This document shows, in pieces, positions 1 to 8,687 of a stretch of 64,000 nucleotides of DNA (position 1 is its first letter; each line of letters starts with the position of its first letter). The notes beneath the pieces are model-generated. The model was not told the DNA's origin. It was given only the letters and a program-made list of their open reading frames with translations, and ran no database searches. The position numbers and the translations under genes are program-made. Source of the stretch: GAS188 sp963794475 (GTDB taxonomy: Bacteria; Pseudomonadota; Alphaproteobacteria; Rhizobiales; Beijerinckiaceae); assembly GCA_963794475.1 (NCBI GenBank), contig CAWCDW010000002.1, positions 248,001-312,000 of the forward strand, in the 5' to 3' direction.

Positions 1-1
1 G

Positions 2-811
2 CTGCTCGACGAGATCGAGAAGGCTCACCCCGATCTTTTCAACATCCTGTTGCAGATCATGGATCACGGCAAGCTCACCGATCACAACGGCAAGCAGATC
101 GATTTCCGCAACGTGATCTTGATCATGACGACGAATGCCGGCGCGGCCGATCTCGCGAAGCAGGCATTCGGCTTCACGCGCACGAAGCGCGAAGGGGATG
201 ATCATGAGGCGATCAACCGCCTCTTCGCGCCCGAATTCCGCAACCGGCTCGACGCCGTCATCTCCTTCGGGCACCTGCCGAAGGAGGTCGTGGCCAAGGT
301 CGTCGATAAATTCGTTCTTCAGCTCGAAGCCCAGCTCGCCGACCGCAACGTCACGATCGAGCTTTCGGACGAGGCTCGCGCCTGGCTCGTCGAGCATGGC
401 TATGACGAAACCATGGGAGCAAGGCCCATGGCCCGCCTCATCCAGGCGACCATCAAGACGCCACTTGCCGACGAGGTGTTGTTCGGCAAGCTCAAGGGCG
501 GCGGCGCGGTGCGCGTCGTCGTCCTCAAGGACGAGGAGGCGGCAAAGGAAGGCAGGGTCAAGGAAAAGCTCGGCTTCGAATTTCCGGAGGGTCCCGTCGC
601 GCCCAAGCCCGAGAAGGAAATCGAGCAAGCGGCCAAGCGCGCAAAGCGCAAGCCCCGCTCGGGCGGCGGATCGGGCGCGCCCCGCACCTCCTCCTCGCGG
701 CGGCGCGGCAAGCTCAAAGGCTTTTTCGGGGGGCCGGATGGCGGCGATCTCGACGAATTGGCGAAGCCCGTCGTGCGCACCGTGCCGAAGGTGCCGCTCG
801 CGAAAGAGTGA
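2..811 (+). CDS. clpA: ATP-dependent Clp protease ATP-binding subunit ClpA (3' part)
   Basis: The gene enters from the left edge, so only the last 269 residues are visible. They start inside the second AAA+ module: the Walker B stretch LLDEIEKAHPD is followed by MDHGKLTDHNGK and the sensor stretch MTTNAGAADLAKQAFGF, then the C-terminal small subdomain (GYDETMGARPMARLIQ). This is ClpA rather than ClpB or ClpC. ClpA is the hexameric unfoldase that feeds substrates, including those delivered by ClpS, into ClpP in the cytoplasm. The last 70 residues or so are a low-complexity basic tail (KRAKRKPRSGGGSG) longer than in E. coli ClpA, as is common in alphaproteobacteria. It converges on the carboxylase gene. 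Confidence 0.95.
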   Translation: MLDEIEKAHPDLFNILLQIMDHGKLTDHNGKQIDFRNVILIMTTNAGAADLAKQAFGFTRTKREGDDHEAINRLFAPEFRNRLDAVISFGHLPKEVVAKVVDKFVLQLEAQLADRNVTIELSDEARAWLVEHGYDETMGARPMARLIQATIKTPLADEVLFGKLKGGGAVRVVVLKDEEAAKEGRVKEKLGFEFPEGPVAPKPEKEIEQAAKRAKRKPRSGGGSGAPRTSSSRRRGKLKGFFGGPDGGDLDELAKPVVRTVPKVPLAKE

Positions 812-907
812 GGAGGCGAATAAGCGAGTAGCGAGTAGAATAGAGTTCCATCGCCTCTCCGCTTACTGCTCGCCTCTCCGCTTACTACTCGGTCCTCGCT
901 ACTCCCG
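812..907. repeat. Intergenic inverted and tandem repeat between convergent genes
   Basis: The short gap between two convergent genes is almost wholly repetitive. GCGAGTA is repeated directly at 824-837. GAGTAGCGAG (826-835) is matched by its exact reverse complement CTCGCTACTC at 895-904. A 19-base unit TCGCCTCTCCGCTTACTGC (851-869) recurs with one change at 870-888. The segment can fold into a long stem-loop and may act as a bidirectional terminator, or it may be a copy of a dispersed intergenic repeat. No T-tract is present. Confidence 0.6.
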
Positions 908-2440
908 TCACAACGGAATATTGTCGTGCTTCTTGCGCGGCCGTTCCACCTGCTTCGTCCGCAGCATGGCAAGTGCGCGCACGATGCGGCGCCGGGTCGA
1001 GTGCGGCATGATCACCTCATCGATATAGCCGCGCTCGGCGGCGACGAAGGGCGAAAGGAAACGCTCCTCATATTCCTTGGTGCGCTTGGCGATCTTCTCA
1101 GGGTCCCCGATATCCGAGCGGAAGATGATCTCGACAGCTCCTTTGGCGCCCATCACCGCGATCTGGGCGGTCGGCCAGGCATAATTGATGTCGGCGCCGA
1201 TGTGCTTCGATGCCATGACGTCGTAGGCGCCGCCGAAGGCCTTGCGCGTGATCACGGTCACGAGCGGCACCGTCGCTTGCGAATAGGCGAAGAGCAGCTT
1301 CGCGCCATGCTTGATGAGGCCGCCATATTCCTGCGCCGTGCCCGGGAGGAAGCCCGGAACATCCACGAAGGTCACGATGGGAATCTCGAAGGCATCGCAG
1401 AAGCGCACGAATCGAGCGGCCTTTCGCGAGGCATCCGCGTCGAGGACGCCGGCCAGCACCATCGGCTGGTTGGCGATGAACCCCGTGCTGCGCCCCGCCA
1501 TACGGCCAAAGCCTGTGATGATGTTCTTGGCGAAACTTTCCTGGATCTCGAAGAAATCGCCCTCGTCGACGATCTTTAAGATCAGCTCCTTGATGTCGTA
1601 AGGCTTGTTGGGATTTTCGGGCACAAGGGTATCGAGCGCGGGATCCGTCCTTTCGAGAGGGTCGTTCGCCGGCCATTCGGGCGGACCCGCCGAATTATTG
1701 GCCGGGAGGAAATCGAGAAGCCGCCGCACCTGCAAAATAGCCTCGACATCGTTGTCGTAGGCGCCATCAGCGATCGAGGATCGCGTCGTGTGCACCTTCG
1801 CGCCGCCGAGTTCATCGGCGGTCACCACCTCATTGGTCACGGTTTTCACCACGTCGGGACCGGTGACGAACATGTAGCTCGTGTCGCGCACCATGAAGAT
1901 GAAGTCCGTCATGGCCGGCGAGTAGACATCGCCTCCGGCGCAAGGCCCCATGATCACGGACACCTGCGGAATGACGCCCGAAGCGATCACGTTTCTTTTG
2001 AAGACCTCAGCGTAACCGCCGAGAGATGCGACGCCTTCCTGGATCCTGGCGCCTCCTGAATCATAAAGCCCGATGATCGGCGCGCGCATCTTGAGCGCCA
2101 TGTCCTGGACTTTCATGATCTTTCCGGCATGGGCTTCGGACAGCGAGCCGCCGAAGACCGTGAAATCCTTGGCAAAGACGAAGACCTTCCGGCCATTCAC
2201 CGTGCCCCATCCGGTCACCACGCCGTCGCCCGGCACCTTGGTCTTCTCCATGCCGAAATCGGCGCAACGATGCTCGACGAACATGTCGAACTCCTCGAAG
2301 CTCTCCGGATCGAGGAGGAGCTCGATGCGTTCGCGCGCCGTCAGCTTGCCGCGTTCATGCTGGGCAAGAATGCGCCTCTCGCCGCCACCAAGGCGCGCCT
2401 CCGCACGGCGTGCTTCAAGTTTGTCGAGGACGGGTTTCAT
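908..2440 (-). CDS. pccB: Acyl-CoA carboxylase carboxyltransferase (propionyl-CoA carboxylase beta chain)
   Basis: At 510 residues this is the usual length for the biotin-dependent acyl-CoA carboxyltransferase beta subunit. It opens with the family N-terminus (KLEARRAEARLGGG, HERGKLTARERIELLLD). The N-half crotonase fold carries GGSLSEAHAGK and YDSGGARIQEGV, and the C-half carries FVDVPGFLPGTAQEYGG and RKAFGGAYDVM. The enzyme moves carboxyl from carboxybiotin to propionyl-CoA, giving methylmalonyl-CoA; the alpha (biotin) subunit is not in this window. Acetyl-CoA specificity cannot be excluded, but the closest resemblance is to alphaproteobacterial PccB. The extreme C-terminus (KHDNIPL) is typical of that group. 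Confidence 0.93.
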   Translation of the reverse strand: MKPVLDKLEARRAEARLGGGERRILAQHERGKLTARERIELLLDPESFEEFDMFVEHRCADFGMEKTKVPGDGVVTGWGTVNGRKVFVFAKDFTVFGGSLSEAHAGKIMKVQDMALKMRAPIIGLYDSGGARIQEGVASLGGYAEVFKRNVIASGVIPQVSVIMGPCAGGDVYSPAMTDFIFMVRDTSYMFVTGPDVVKTVTNEVVTADELGGAKVHTTRSSIADGAYDNDVEAILQVRRLLDFLPANNSAGPPEWPANDPLERTDPALDTLVPENPNKPYDIKELILKIVDEGDFFEIQESFAKNIITGFGRMAGRSTGFIANQPMVLAGVLDADASRKAARFVRFCDAFEIPIVTFVDVPGFLPGTAQEYGGLIKHGAKLLFAYSQATVPLVTVITRKAFGGAYDVMASKHIGADINYAWPTAQIAVMGAKGAVEIIFRSDIGDPEKIAKRTKEYEERFLSPFVAAERGYIDEVIMPHSTRRRIVRALAMLRTKQVERPRKKHDNIPL

Positions 2441-2700
2441 CGCTTTTCGGCTCCACGCATTCTCCCTCGTCCTCTAGAGCATGAACCGGGAAAATCGGAG
2501 CTTTTTTTGCGAACGATCGAGGGGACGCCTCAGGCAAAGGCTCAGTGGCTTGCACGCGAAACAAGTTATGTCGCAGAGCCGGGGTGGTGCGCCGGGCGCT
2601 CCACCCCGGCAGCAAGCAGGCACTGACCACGGAACTTCGCTCCCTCCGAAGGATTAGCCCTTGCCAGCCTATAGCAATCGGTAATCTAGGGGAGGTTCCC

Positions 2701-3087
2701 ATGGATCGGCGAAAATTGGCTTTCGTCACCGCCTTCGTCGCATTGTGCGTGACGGGAGGCGCGGCTCAGGCGGGGCCCTGCACCCAAAAGGACGCCGGTT
2801 CGGGGCCGACAGTTGGAGCGAACGCGCAACCCAGCGCGACCGGCACTGGCACGCAGCAACATCCGCCTACCGCCGCGATGAATAGCGCGGCGCAAGGTAA
2901 GGCAACCTCATCAGAAGATGCCCAGCGGCAGGAGCAGGGAGAAGCAACCGCAGCTGAGCAGGCGATGGGCACCGGCGCTAAATCCGCAAAAATGGGGCAG
3001 GAGCAGGAACAGGCCAACGCAGCTCAGCCGCAGGAGGAAGCGACGGTCGCGACATCCAAATCTGCAAAGATGGCCCAGGGCTGCTGA
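2701..3087 (+). CDS. Small secreted Ala/Gln/Glu-rich protein, function unknown
   Basis: The 128-residue product starts at an ATG preceded by a strong ribosome binding site (GGGGAGG, 2688-2694). That is why this start is preferred over an upstream in-frame one. It has a clear Sec signal peptide (MDRRKLAFVTAFVALC, Ala-rich, likely cut after AAQA). The mature part is low complexity, rich in Ala, Gln, Glu, Ser and Thr, with KSAKM occurring twice (GAKSAKMGQ and TSKSAKMAQG). It is probably periplasmic or exported and intrinsically disordered. I do not recognise a family. It stands alone between pccB (divergent) and rpmG. Confidence 0.6.
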   Translation: MDRRKLAFVTAFVALCVTGGAAQAGPCTQKDAGSGPTVGANAQPSATGTGTQQHPPTAAMNSAAQGKATSSEDAQRQEQGEATAAEQAMGTGAKSAKMGQEQEQANAAQPQEEATVATSKSAKMAQGC

Positions 3088-3289
3088 TCTCGTACGTAGA
3101 GGCCACAGTGCCGGACAATAGGATAGACCCACCGACAATCTCGAGCGCTCGGAGCCCAAACTCTTGACTTCAGGGCTCCGATCCACCATCGGTGAAGTCA
3201 AAGCGTCGCGAACTGACGCGGTCAAATTCATCATCCTGCGGGCCAGCCGCCTTTTCGGCCTCTGCCCGTTTCCGTCGACAGGTAGCACA

Positions 3290-3457
3290 ATGGCAAAGTC
3301 CATCACGGCCAAGATCAAGCTCGTCTCGACCGCCGATACCGGCTATTTCTACGTGACGAAAAAGAACACGCGCACCATGACCGAAAAGATGTCGATCCGG
3401 AAATATGATCCGGTGGCGCGCAAGCACGTTGAGTTCAAGGAAACCAAGATCAAGTAA
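3290..3457 (+). CDS. rpmG: 50S ribosomal protein L33
   Basis: The 55-residue product starts MAKSITAKIKLVSTADTGY and ends with a lysine-rich stretch, matching bacterial L33 over its full length. It lacks the CxxC pairs of the zinc-binding form, so it is the C-minus, zinc-independent type. L33 sits near the E site of the large ribosomal subunit. A longer in-frame extension exists upstream, but MAKS is the family start. It converges on pleD, and in alphaproteobacteria rpmG often lies beside divK-pleD. Confidence 0.96.
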   Translation: MAKSITAKIKLVSTADTGYFYVTKKNTRTMTEKMSIRKYDPVARKHVEFKETKIK

Positions 3458-3462
3458 GAAGC

Positions 3463-3483
3463 GGTCCGGCCGCGGCCGGATCC
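3463..3483. terminator. GC-rich palindrome between rpmG and pleD (possible bidirectional terminator)
   Basis: TCCGGCCGCGGCCGGA at 3465-3480 is a perfect 16-base palindrome, 8 bases after the rpmG stop and 15 before the end of convergent pleD. It would fold into a 6-bp GC stem with a CGCG loop. No T-run follows on either strand, so terminator activity is inferred from position only. Confidence 0.35.
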
Positions 3484-3497
3484 GAGGGTTCGCGCCC

Positions 3498-4871
3498 TTA
3501 GGCCGCGTCGAGGACGACGCGGTTTCGCCCTTCACGCTTGGCCCGATAAAGCGCCTCATCGGCCCGCTTGAAGAGGTCGACGCGGCTGTCTTTGACATCA
3601 CGCATCACGGCGACGCCGAGCGAGATCGTCACCGTCGCGTTGCAAGCTCCATGCGCGATGAGAAAGGGTGCGCCGTGCACCGCCTCGCGGATGCGCTCGG
3701 CGACCGCCTGGGCGCCCGCATGGCCGGTGTCGGGCAGCACGGCCACCAGCTCCTCCCCTCCGAAGCGCACGAGAAGATCGCGGGTGCGCAGACAATCGCG
3801 AGCCCGTTTCGCCAGCTCGCGCAAAACCTCGTCGCCGCAATCATGCCCATAGGTGTCGTTGATCGCCTTGAAGCGATCGACATCCATCATGAGAACCGAG
3901 AGCGGGCGTGACCTCGCGACGGCGTTCTTGACGAGGGCATCGACATTCGCGTCGAGGAAGCGGCGATTGTGCAATCCCGTGAGCGGGTCGATGAGGGCAA
4001 GCTCCATCGACTGCTGCATGAAACTGCGCAAGGTGGCGGCATAGCGCTGATTGCGCACTTGCGTGCGCACGCGCGCGAGAAGCTCGTTGCGATCGATGGG
4101 GCGTGTCAGAAAATCATTCGCGCCAATGTCGAGGCCACGCAGAAGACGCGCCTTGTCGTCTCGTTCCGCAACCATGAGGAGGCTCATGTCCCGCGTGCGC
4201 TCGAGCGAACGCAGTTGCGCACAAATCCGAAGCCCATCATGCCCGGTGAGATTGAGGCTGATGATGGCGAGGTCATATGGGTGCTCGGCCGCGTGAAACA
4301 CCGCGTTTTCCGCCGCTATCTCCACCTCGACTCGGTGAAAAGCGGACAGGGATTTGAACATGCGTTCCGACACGCCTGCCCGATCCTCGATGATGAGGAT
4401 GCGGCCGTTGAGCCCGCTTTCGGAAGCGGCGAGCGCCAAAGGGTCGCCCATGCCCATGTCCTTGGAAAGAAGGGCGCGAGCGCGCAATTCATCGCGCACG
4501 CTTTTCAGCCGCACCAGGCTTCGCACGCGCGCGATGAGCGCCATCTCGTCGATCGGTTTCGTCAGGAAATCATCGGCGCCCGCCTCGAGTCCCGCGATGC
4601 GGTCGGCGGGTTGGTCGAGCGCCGTCACCATGACGACGGGAATATGGGCGGTGAGCGGGTCGCCCTTGATGCGCCGGCACACCTCCAGCCCGTCCATCTG
4701 CGGCATCATCACGTCGAGGAGCACGATGTCGCACTCGTCTGCCTGCACCAGGGCGAGGCCGTGCGGCCCGTTTAATGCTGTCTTAACGTCGAAATACTCG
4801 GCGGAGAGCTTGGTTTCGAGAAGCTTGACGTTCGCCGGCGTGTCATCAATGACGAGAACGCGTGCGGTCAT
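3498..4871 (-). CDS. pleD: PleD-type response regulator diguanylate cyclase
   Basis: This 457-residue protein has the PleD layout REC-REC-GGDEF. The first receiver carries the phospho-acceptor Asp in IVLLDVMMPQMDG (about residue 53) and KPID. The second (about 155-270) is a degenerate adaptor receiver, with ISLNLTGHDG at the equivalent position. The cyclase domain (about 295-455) has the signature GGEEL, preceded by the inhibitory I-site RTRD. In PleD, phosphorylation drives dimerisation and c-di-GMP synthesis at the pole during the swarmer-to-stalked transition. The fifth signature residue is Leu instead of the usual Phe. The gene is 35 bp downstream of divK on the same strand, the conserved operon order. 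Confidence 0.95.
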   Translation of the reverse strand: MTARVLVIDDTPANVKLLETKLSAEYFDVKTALNGPHGLALVQADECDIVLLDVMMPQMDGLEVCRRIKGDPLTAHIPVVMVTALDQPADRIAGLEAGADDFLTKPIDEMALIARVRSLVRLKSVRDELRARALLSKDMGMGDPLALAASESGLNGRILIIEDRAGVSERMFKSLSAFHRVEVEIAAENAVFHAAEHPYDLAIISLNLTGHDGLRICAQLRSLERTRDMSLLMVAERDDKARLLRGLDIGANDFLTRPIDRNELLARVRTQVRNQRYAATLRSFMQQSMELALIDPLTGLHNRRFLDANVDALVKNAVARSRPLSVLMMDVDRFKAINDTYGHDCGDEVLRELAKRARDCLRTRDLLVRFGGEELVAVLPDTGHAGAQAVAERIREAVHGAPFLIAHGACNATVTISLGVAVMRDVKDSRVDLFKRADEALYRAKREGRNRVVLDAA

Positions 4872-4906
4872 GACGGTTGTTCAAGCTTTCCCGAAAAGCG
4901 GGTCGG

Positions 4907-5272
4907 TCACCCCGCATAGGCTTTCACGGTTTCCAGGAATTTGGCGACCGAAATCGGCTTCGACAGATAGGCTTCACAGCCGCCTTGGCGGATGCGTTCC
5001 TCATCGCCCTTCATGGCAAAGGCCGTGACGGCGATGATCGGGATGGAGGAGAGCTGGCTATCGTCCTTGAGCCAGCGCGTCACTTCGAGCCCTGAAACTT
5101 CGGGGAGCTGGATGTCCATCAAGATCAAATCGGGGCGATGCGTTCGCGCGAGCTCGACCGCTTCGACACCGTTCCCGGTCTTCAATGTGATATAGCCATG
5201 CGCCTCGAGGAGGTCGTTGAAGAGCTTCATGTTGAGCTCATTGTCCTCGACGATCAAAACCGTTTTACTCAT
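4907..5272 (-). CDS. divK: Single-domain response regulator DivK
   Basis: This 121-residue stand-alone receiver starts MSKTVLIVEDNELNMKLFND and has the acidic pocket, the phospho-acceptor Asp in ILMDIQLPEVSG, and SKPISVAKF. Length, sequence and position directly upstream of pleD identify DivK, the essential cell-division response regulator that acts with PleC/DivJ-type kinases and DivL in alphaproteobacteria. A longer in-frame ORF extends 40 codons further upstream but reads as non-coding, so the MSKT start is used. The upstream region is shared with the divergent DUF3572 gene. Confidence 0.95.
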   Translation of the reverse strand: MSKTVLIVEDNELNMKLFNDLLEAHGYITLKTGNGVEAVELARTHRPDLILMDIQLPEVSGLEVTRWLKDDSQLSSIPIIAVTAFAMKGDEERIRQGGCEAYLSKPISVAKFLETVKAYAG

Positions 5273-5369
5273 AATGTCACCCCGTCCCCTTGAGGGCATT
5301 CGTCTTTTGCAGGCAGGCCTGTTCCCGTCCAGCGACCCTCTTATCAAACCCACATTGCCGAAGCTCAAA

Positions 5370-5690
5370 GTGAACAGCAAAAACTTTAGCAAATCGAGTC
5401 GGTCAGGCGTTCCGGAGCCTCATGAACGCGCGGCGGCATTCGCGCTCGACGCCTTGGTGTATCTTGCCAATGACGCGGAGGAGATGGGCCGTTTCCTCGC
5501 GGAAACCGGCTTCGACCCTGCGGATTTGCGCAAGCTCACCAATGATCCGGGATTTGCCGGCGCAATGCTTGATTATCTATGTTCCCATGAATCCCTGCTC
5601 ATGGCCTTCGCCGCCGCGCAGGCCGTCGATCCGGTCGCGATCGAGAATGCGCGCCAATATCTCGGCCGGCCCCTTTCGCGCGACCCTTAA
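5370..5690 (+). CDS. DUF3572 family protein
   Basis: The product, about 106 residues, resembles the DUF3572 family of alphaproteobacteria: a mostly helical protein with ALDALVYLANDAEEMGRFL, TGFDPADLRKLTNDPGF and SHESLLMAFAAAQAVDP. The GTG at 5370 gives a family-sized protein; the open frame runs further upstream into the divK leader, so the start is uncertain. Its function is unknown. Divergent placement next to divK-pleD is conserved in Rhizobiales, but no link to the cell cycle is shown by the sequence. Confidence 0.8.
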   Translation: MNSKNFSKSSRSGVPEPHERAAAFALDALVYLANDAEEMGRFLAETGFDPADLRKLTNDPGFAGAMLDYLCSHESLLMAFAAAQAVDPVAIENARQYLGRPLSRDP

Positions 5691-5868
5691 ACCTCGTCGA
5701 TCGTCGGCCCGCGCGAAGCGCAAGCCCAGCGCGGATCACCTCGCCCCCTGTCGCTCGACCGGCCCTTCTTCCCCAAATTTTTCAAGCGGCGCGTCTCAAT
5801 CTTTTTCGCGCGAGGCGCTAAGCTCTCGGATGATGCCTATTCGGCGCGGATAACGAAACTTCGGCACG

Positions 5869-7167
5869 ATGACGATTTCGCCCTCCCCGATTTGCCGAGA
5901 TTGCCGCATGGTTTTCGGCGGGGCGCGCGTGCGTTGCTCGCGATGCGGGAGCCCGCGCCTTTTCGCCCATCCGGAATGGGAAATGCTCGCGATCGCCCAT
6001 GTCGATTGCGACGCATTCTATGCGACCATCGAAAAGCGGGACGATCCTTCGCTCGCGGCAAGGCCCGTGATCGTCGGCGGCGGACGCCGCGGCGTGGTCT
6101 CGACAGCTTGCTACATCGCGCGCATCCATGGCGTGCGCTCGGCGATGCCGATGTTCAAGGCGCTCGCCGCTTGCCCGAACGCCGTGGTCATCAAGCCCAA
6201 CATGGAGAAATACGCGAAGGTGAGCCGCGAGGTCCGTCGTCTGATGCTCGAGCTCACCCCGCTCGTCGAGCCGGTCTCGATCGACGAGGCCTTCCTGGAC
6301 CTCTCCGGCACGCAGGCGCTGCACGGGACCGCGCCGGCGATGACGTTGATGCGCTTTGCGGATCGGGTCGAGCGCGAGATCGAAGTCACCGTTTCGATCG
6401 GGCTCTCCTTCAACAAATTCCTGGCGAAGATCGCCTCCGATCTCGACAAGCCGCGCGGCTTCTCGGCCATCGGCCAAGGCGAAGCTCTGGATTTTCTCGG
6501 CCCGAGGCCGGTCACCATCCTGCCGGGTGTCGGCAAGGCCGCCGCGGCGCGTTTCGCCAAGGAGGGAGTGAATACGATCCTCGACCTGCGCACGCTCGAG
6601 CCGCGGCGCATGCTTTCGCTCCTCGGGAATGACGGCGCGCGGCTGTTGCGCCTCGCCAACGCCCGCGACGAACGCCGCGTGACGCCCGAGCACGAGACCA
6701 AGAGCGTCTCCGCCGAAACCACGTTCGATGCCGACACGCGTGACCCGCAAGTGCTTCTGCCCATCCTCATGCGCTTATCGGAAAAGGTCTCGTCCCGGAT
6801 GAAGGCCAAGAATCTCGGCGGCTCGACAGTTACCTTGAAGCTCAAGACCAGCGATTTCCGGCTCGTCACGCGGGCGCGCTCAATCTCCTCGCCGACGAAT
6901 CTCGCCGGCCGCATCTATCAGGCGGCGCGCGCCCTGATCGAGCCCGAGCTGATACGTGGCCCCTATCGGCTCATCGGCGTCGGCATGTCGGAGCTCGTGT
7001 CTGCGCAAGAGGCAGACCGCGGCGATCTCGCCGATCAATCGGTGGGACGTGAGGCCGGAATGGAGCGCGCCGTCGATGAGCTGCGCGCGCGTTTCGGTCA
7101 CGACGCGATCACGCGCGGTCTCGTCTTCGGCGCGCGCGCTCCTGCCGACAAGCCCCGCCGGTCATGA
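5869..7167 (+). CDS. dinB: DNA polymerase IV (Y-family translesion polymerase)
   Basis: The 432-residue protein carries the catalytic Y-family core: HVDCDAFYATIEKRDDPSL with the first metal-binding Asp, and SIDEAFLDLSG with the second acidic pair. Helix-hairpin-helix residues (ILPGVGKAAAARFAKEG) and a C-terminal little-finger domain follow. The first 40 residues hold two CxxC pairs (CRDC, CSRC), a short zinc-ribbon-like extension seen in many alphaproteobacterial DinB proteins and absent from E. coli. Pol IV copies past damaged bases without proofreading. No LexA box was recognised upstream. Confidence 0.95.
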   Translation: MTISPSPICRDCRMVFGGARVRCSRCGSPRLFAHPEWEMLAIAHVDCDAFYATIEKRDDPSLAARPVIVGGGRRGVVSTACYIARIHGVRSAMPMFKALAACPNAVVIKPNMEKYAKVSREVRRLMLELTPLVEPVSIDEAFLDLSGTQALHGTAPAMTLMRFADRVEREIEVTVSIGLSFNKFLAKIASDLDKPRGFSAIGQGEALDFLGPRPVTILPGVGKAAAARFAKEGVNTILDLRTLEPRRMLSLLGNDGARLLRLANARDERRVTPEHETKSVSAETTFDADTRDPQVLLPILMRLSEKVSSRMKAKNLGGSTVTLKLKTSDFRLVTRARSISSPTNLAGRIYQAARALIEPELIRGPYRLIGVGMSELVSAQEADRGDLADQSVGREAGMERAVDELRARFGHDAITRGLVFGARAPADKPRRS

Positions 7168-7223
7168 CGGGGGAGGTGGCGTGACCAGAGCTTTCAACGA
7201 GAGCGGAGCCGTTGGACCACCCG

Positions 7224-8066
7224 TCACTTGTCGCAGCTTGTGGAGCTCAGGAACTCGATGCTCTTCAGCTCGCCCTTGAGCTTGAAATCCCCATAGTTGA
7301 GCGTGAGGGTCCGGCTCACGCCATTGTCGTAAAGCACGAAGCTCATCACATAGGAGGGCTCGCGCTCGCCGGCGCCCGGCTCGAAATAGCTCAAGGTGAC
7401 GGGCCAGGACGCGTGTCCTTTTAAGGGCTCGGCATTCGCGGCGGCTTCCGCGTGCTGCGTCGCATCCGCCGTGACCGGCGCGCCGATGACCGCGAGGGTG
7501 TCATAGACCTTGCTGCCCGTATCGGATCCGTCGAAAATCTTGGCCGAGAAGAGCTTGCTGCCGGCAAGCGCCTGCTCGACGAGGCGCTTGATATGGGCAT
7601 TCGGGAAGAGGGTCTCGGAAGGCGCCATCACTTTCGAGGGCTCGGGCTTTTGCACCGTGATCTCGACTCCGTCGGAAGTCGCGCGCGCCTTGCCCTCCGT
7701 GTGATCCGTCCTGTCCCCGCGCACCGCGTCGTTGGTAAATCGCAACATGCTCCCATCGCCGCTCTCGAAGGAGGTCGAGCGCACGTCGAAACTGCGGTCC
7801 GGATTGCCCTCCGCGCCGCTCAACTGCGTGACTTGGCGGAAATTCGTCGCGTAGCCGTCACACGCCGTGCCGGTGATCTCGAAGACGAGCCGTCCGCGTG
7901 CCTCGTCGACCCCATTCGTCCCCTTGCTCGACAAGAGCGAAAGCTCATAGACCGCGCGATGCGGCACCAAGACAATCTTGGGGGCTGCAATCGCCTCGCC
8001 GCAAAGGCAAAGGCCGATGAGCGTGGCGAAGGCGATGGGACGGAAGATGCGATTTTTTCTGGACAC
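7224..8066 (-). CDS. EipB-family periplasmic envelope-integrity protein (DUF1849)
   Basis: The 280-residue product begins at a GTG (8064-8066) with AGGAG about ten bases upstream. A signal peptide (SRKNRIFRPIAFATLIGLCL, cut near AIAA) precedes a DUF1849 beta-sheet domain starting VPHRAVYELSLLSS. Brucella EipB forms a spiral-shaped periplasmic beta protein with a disulfide between an early and a C-terminal Cys. Both positions look conserved here (TACDGYATNF and STSCDK at the end). The family is needed for cell-envelope integrity in Brucella; its ligand is unknown. The open frame extends 59 codons upstream, which is probably not translated. Confidence 0.85.
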   Translation of the reverse strand: MSRKNRIFRPIAFATLIGLCLCGEAIAAPKIVLVPHRAVYELSLLSSKGTNGVDEARGRLVFEITGTACDGYATNFRQVTQLSGAEGNPDRSFDVRSTSFESGDGSMLRFTNDAVRGDRTDHTEGKARATSDGVEITVQKPEPSKVMAPSETLFPNAHIKRLVEQALAGSKLFSAKIFDGSDTGSKVYDTLAVIGAPVTADATQHAEAAANAEPLKGHASWPVTLSYFEPGAGEREPSYVMSFVLYDNGVSRTLTLNYGDFKLKGELKSIEFLSSTSCDK

Positions 8067-8362
8067 GGGCCAGCTACTCCTGCGCGCGCCCCAGGGGCGT
8101 GCCTTTGTGACGAGACCTCGCTTGAGCCATACCACACAAGATGGCGAAGTTTGGGAGAGACGCGTCGAGGCCGCCATCGGCGATTTGAGCGAGCGCAACC
8201 TCCCCTCCTCCTTGATCGGCTTGAGCGCAGCTTCCCTGAACATCAGAAACCGGATAGCCCATCTGCCATCTGGGCACTTCCCATGCGCGCGACATGAACA
8301 TCGGTGTTGGGCACAGGTGCTGCTTGCCGCTCTCCGGCGGCGGGGCTATATACGCCCCTTGT

Positions 8363-8440
8363 CGGAGCGTGGCGCAGCCCGGTTAGCGCACTAGTCTGGG
8401 GGACTAGGGGTCGGAGGTTCAAATCCTCTCGCTCCGACCA
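8363..8440 (+). tRNA. tRNA-Pro (anticodon GGG)
   Basis: This 78-base cloverleaf has acceptor stem CGGAGCG/CGCTCCG, discriminator A and an encoded CCA. The D-arm is GCGCAGCCCGGTTAGCGC. The anticodon stem CTAGT/ACTAG closes the loop CTGGGGG, so the anticodon is GGG. The T-arm is GGAGGTTCAAATCCTC. It reads CCC/CCU proline codons. Confidence 0.96.
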
Positions 8441-8687
8441 TTTGGCTTCACTGGAATCTTTGAGTGACCGAGGTCGCTTTCGTGCTTGGAAAAAGCGATC
8501 CTTCGTCACGGCGAGTGGATGACCTTTCTCGTGCTCTTCGCACGAGGTCGGTTCGTCTCGCGCATCGCCGCAATCAGCCCCAGTGGCGCATCCGCCTCCC
8601 CGCCGACTCGAACTTCCGTCGAGATCCTCGCGTGGCGCCGCGGGCCACACGGTTGAAAAATGAAGCAAGCGAGTTGAAAGACCTGCA

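Noticed and set aside
8363..8440. tRNA-Pro as an integration site for a genomic island
   Set aside because: No integrase gene, no repeat of the tRNA 3' end nearby, and flanking genes are ordinary chromosomal ones.
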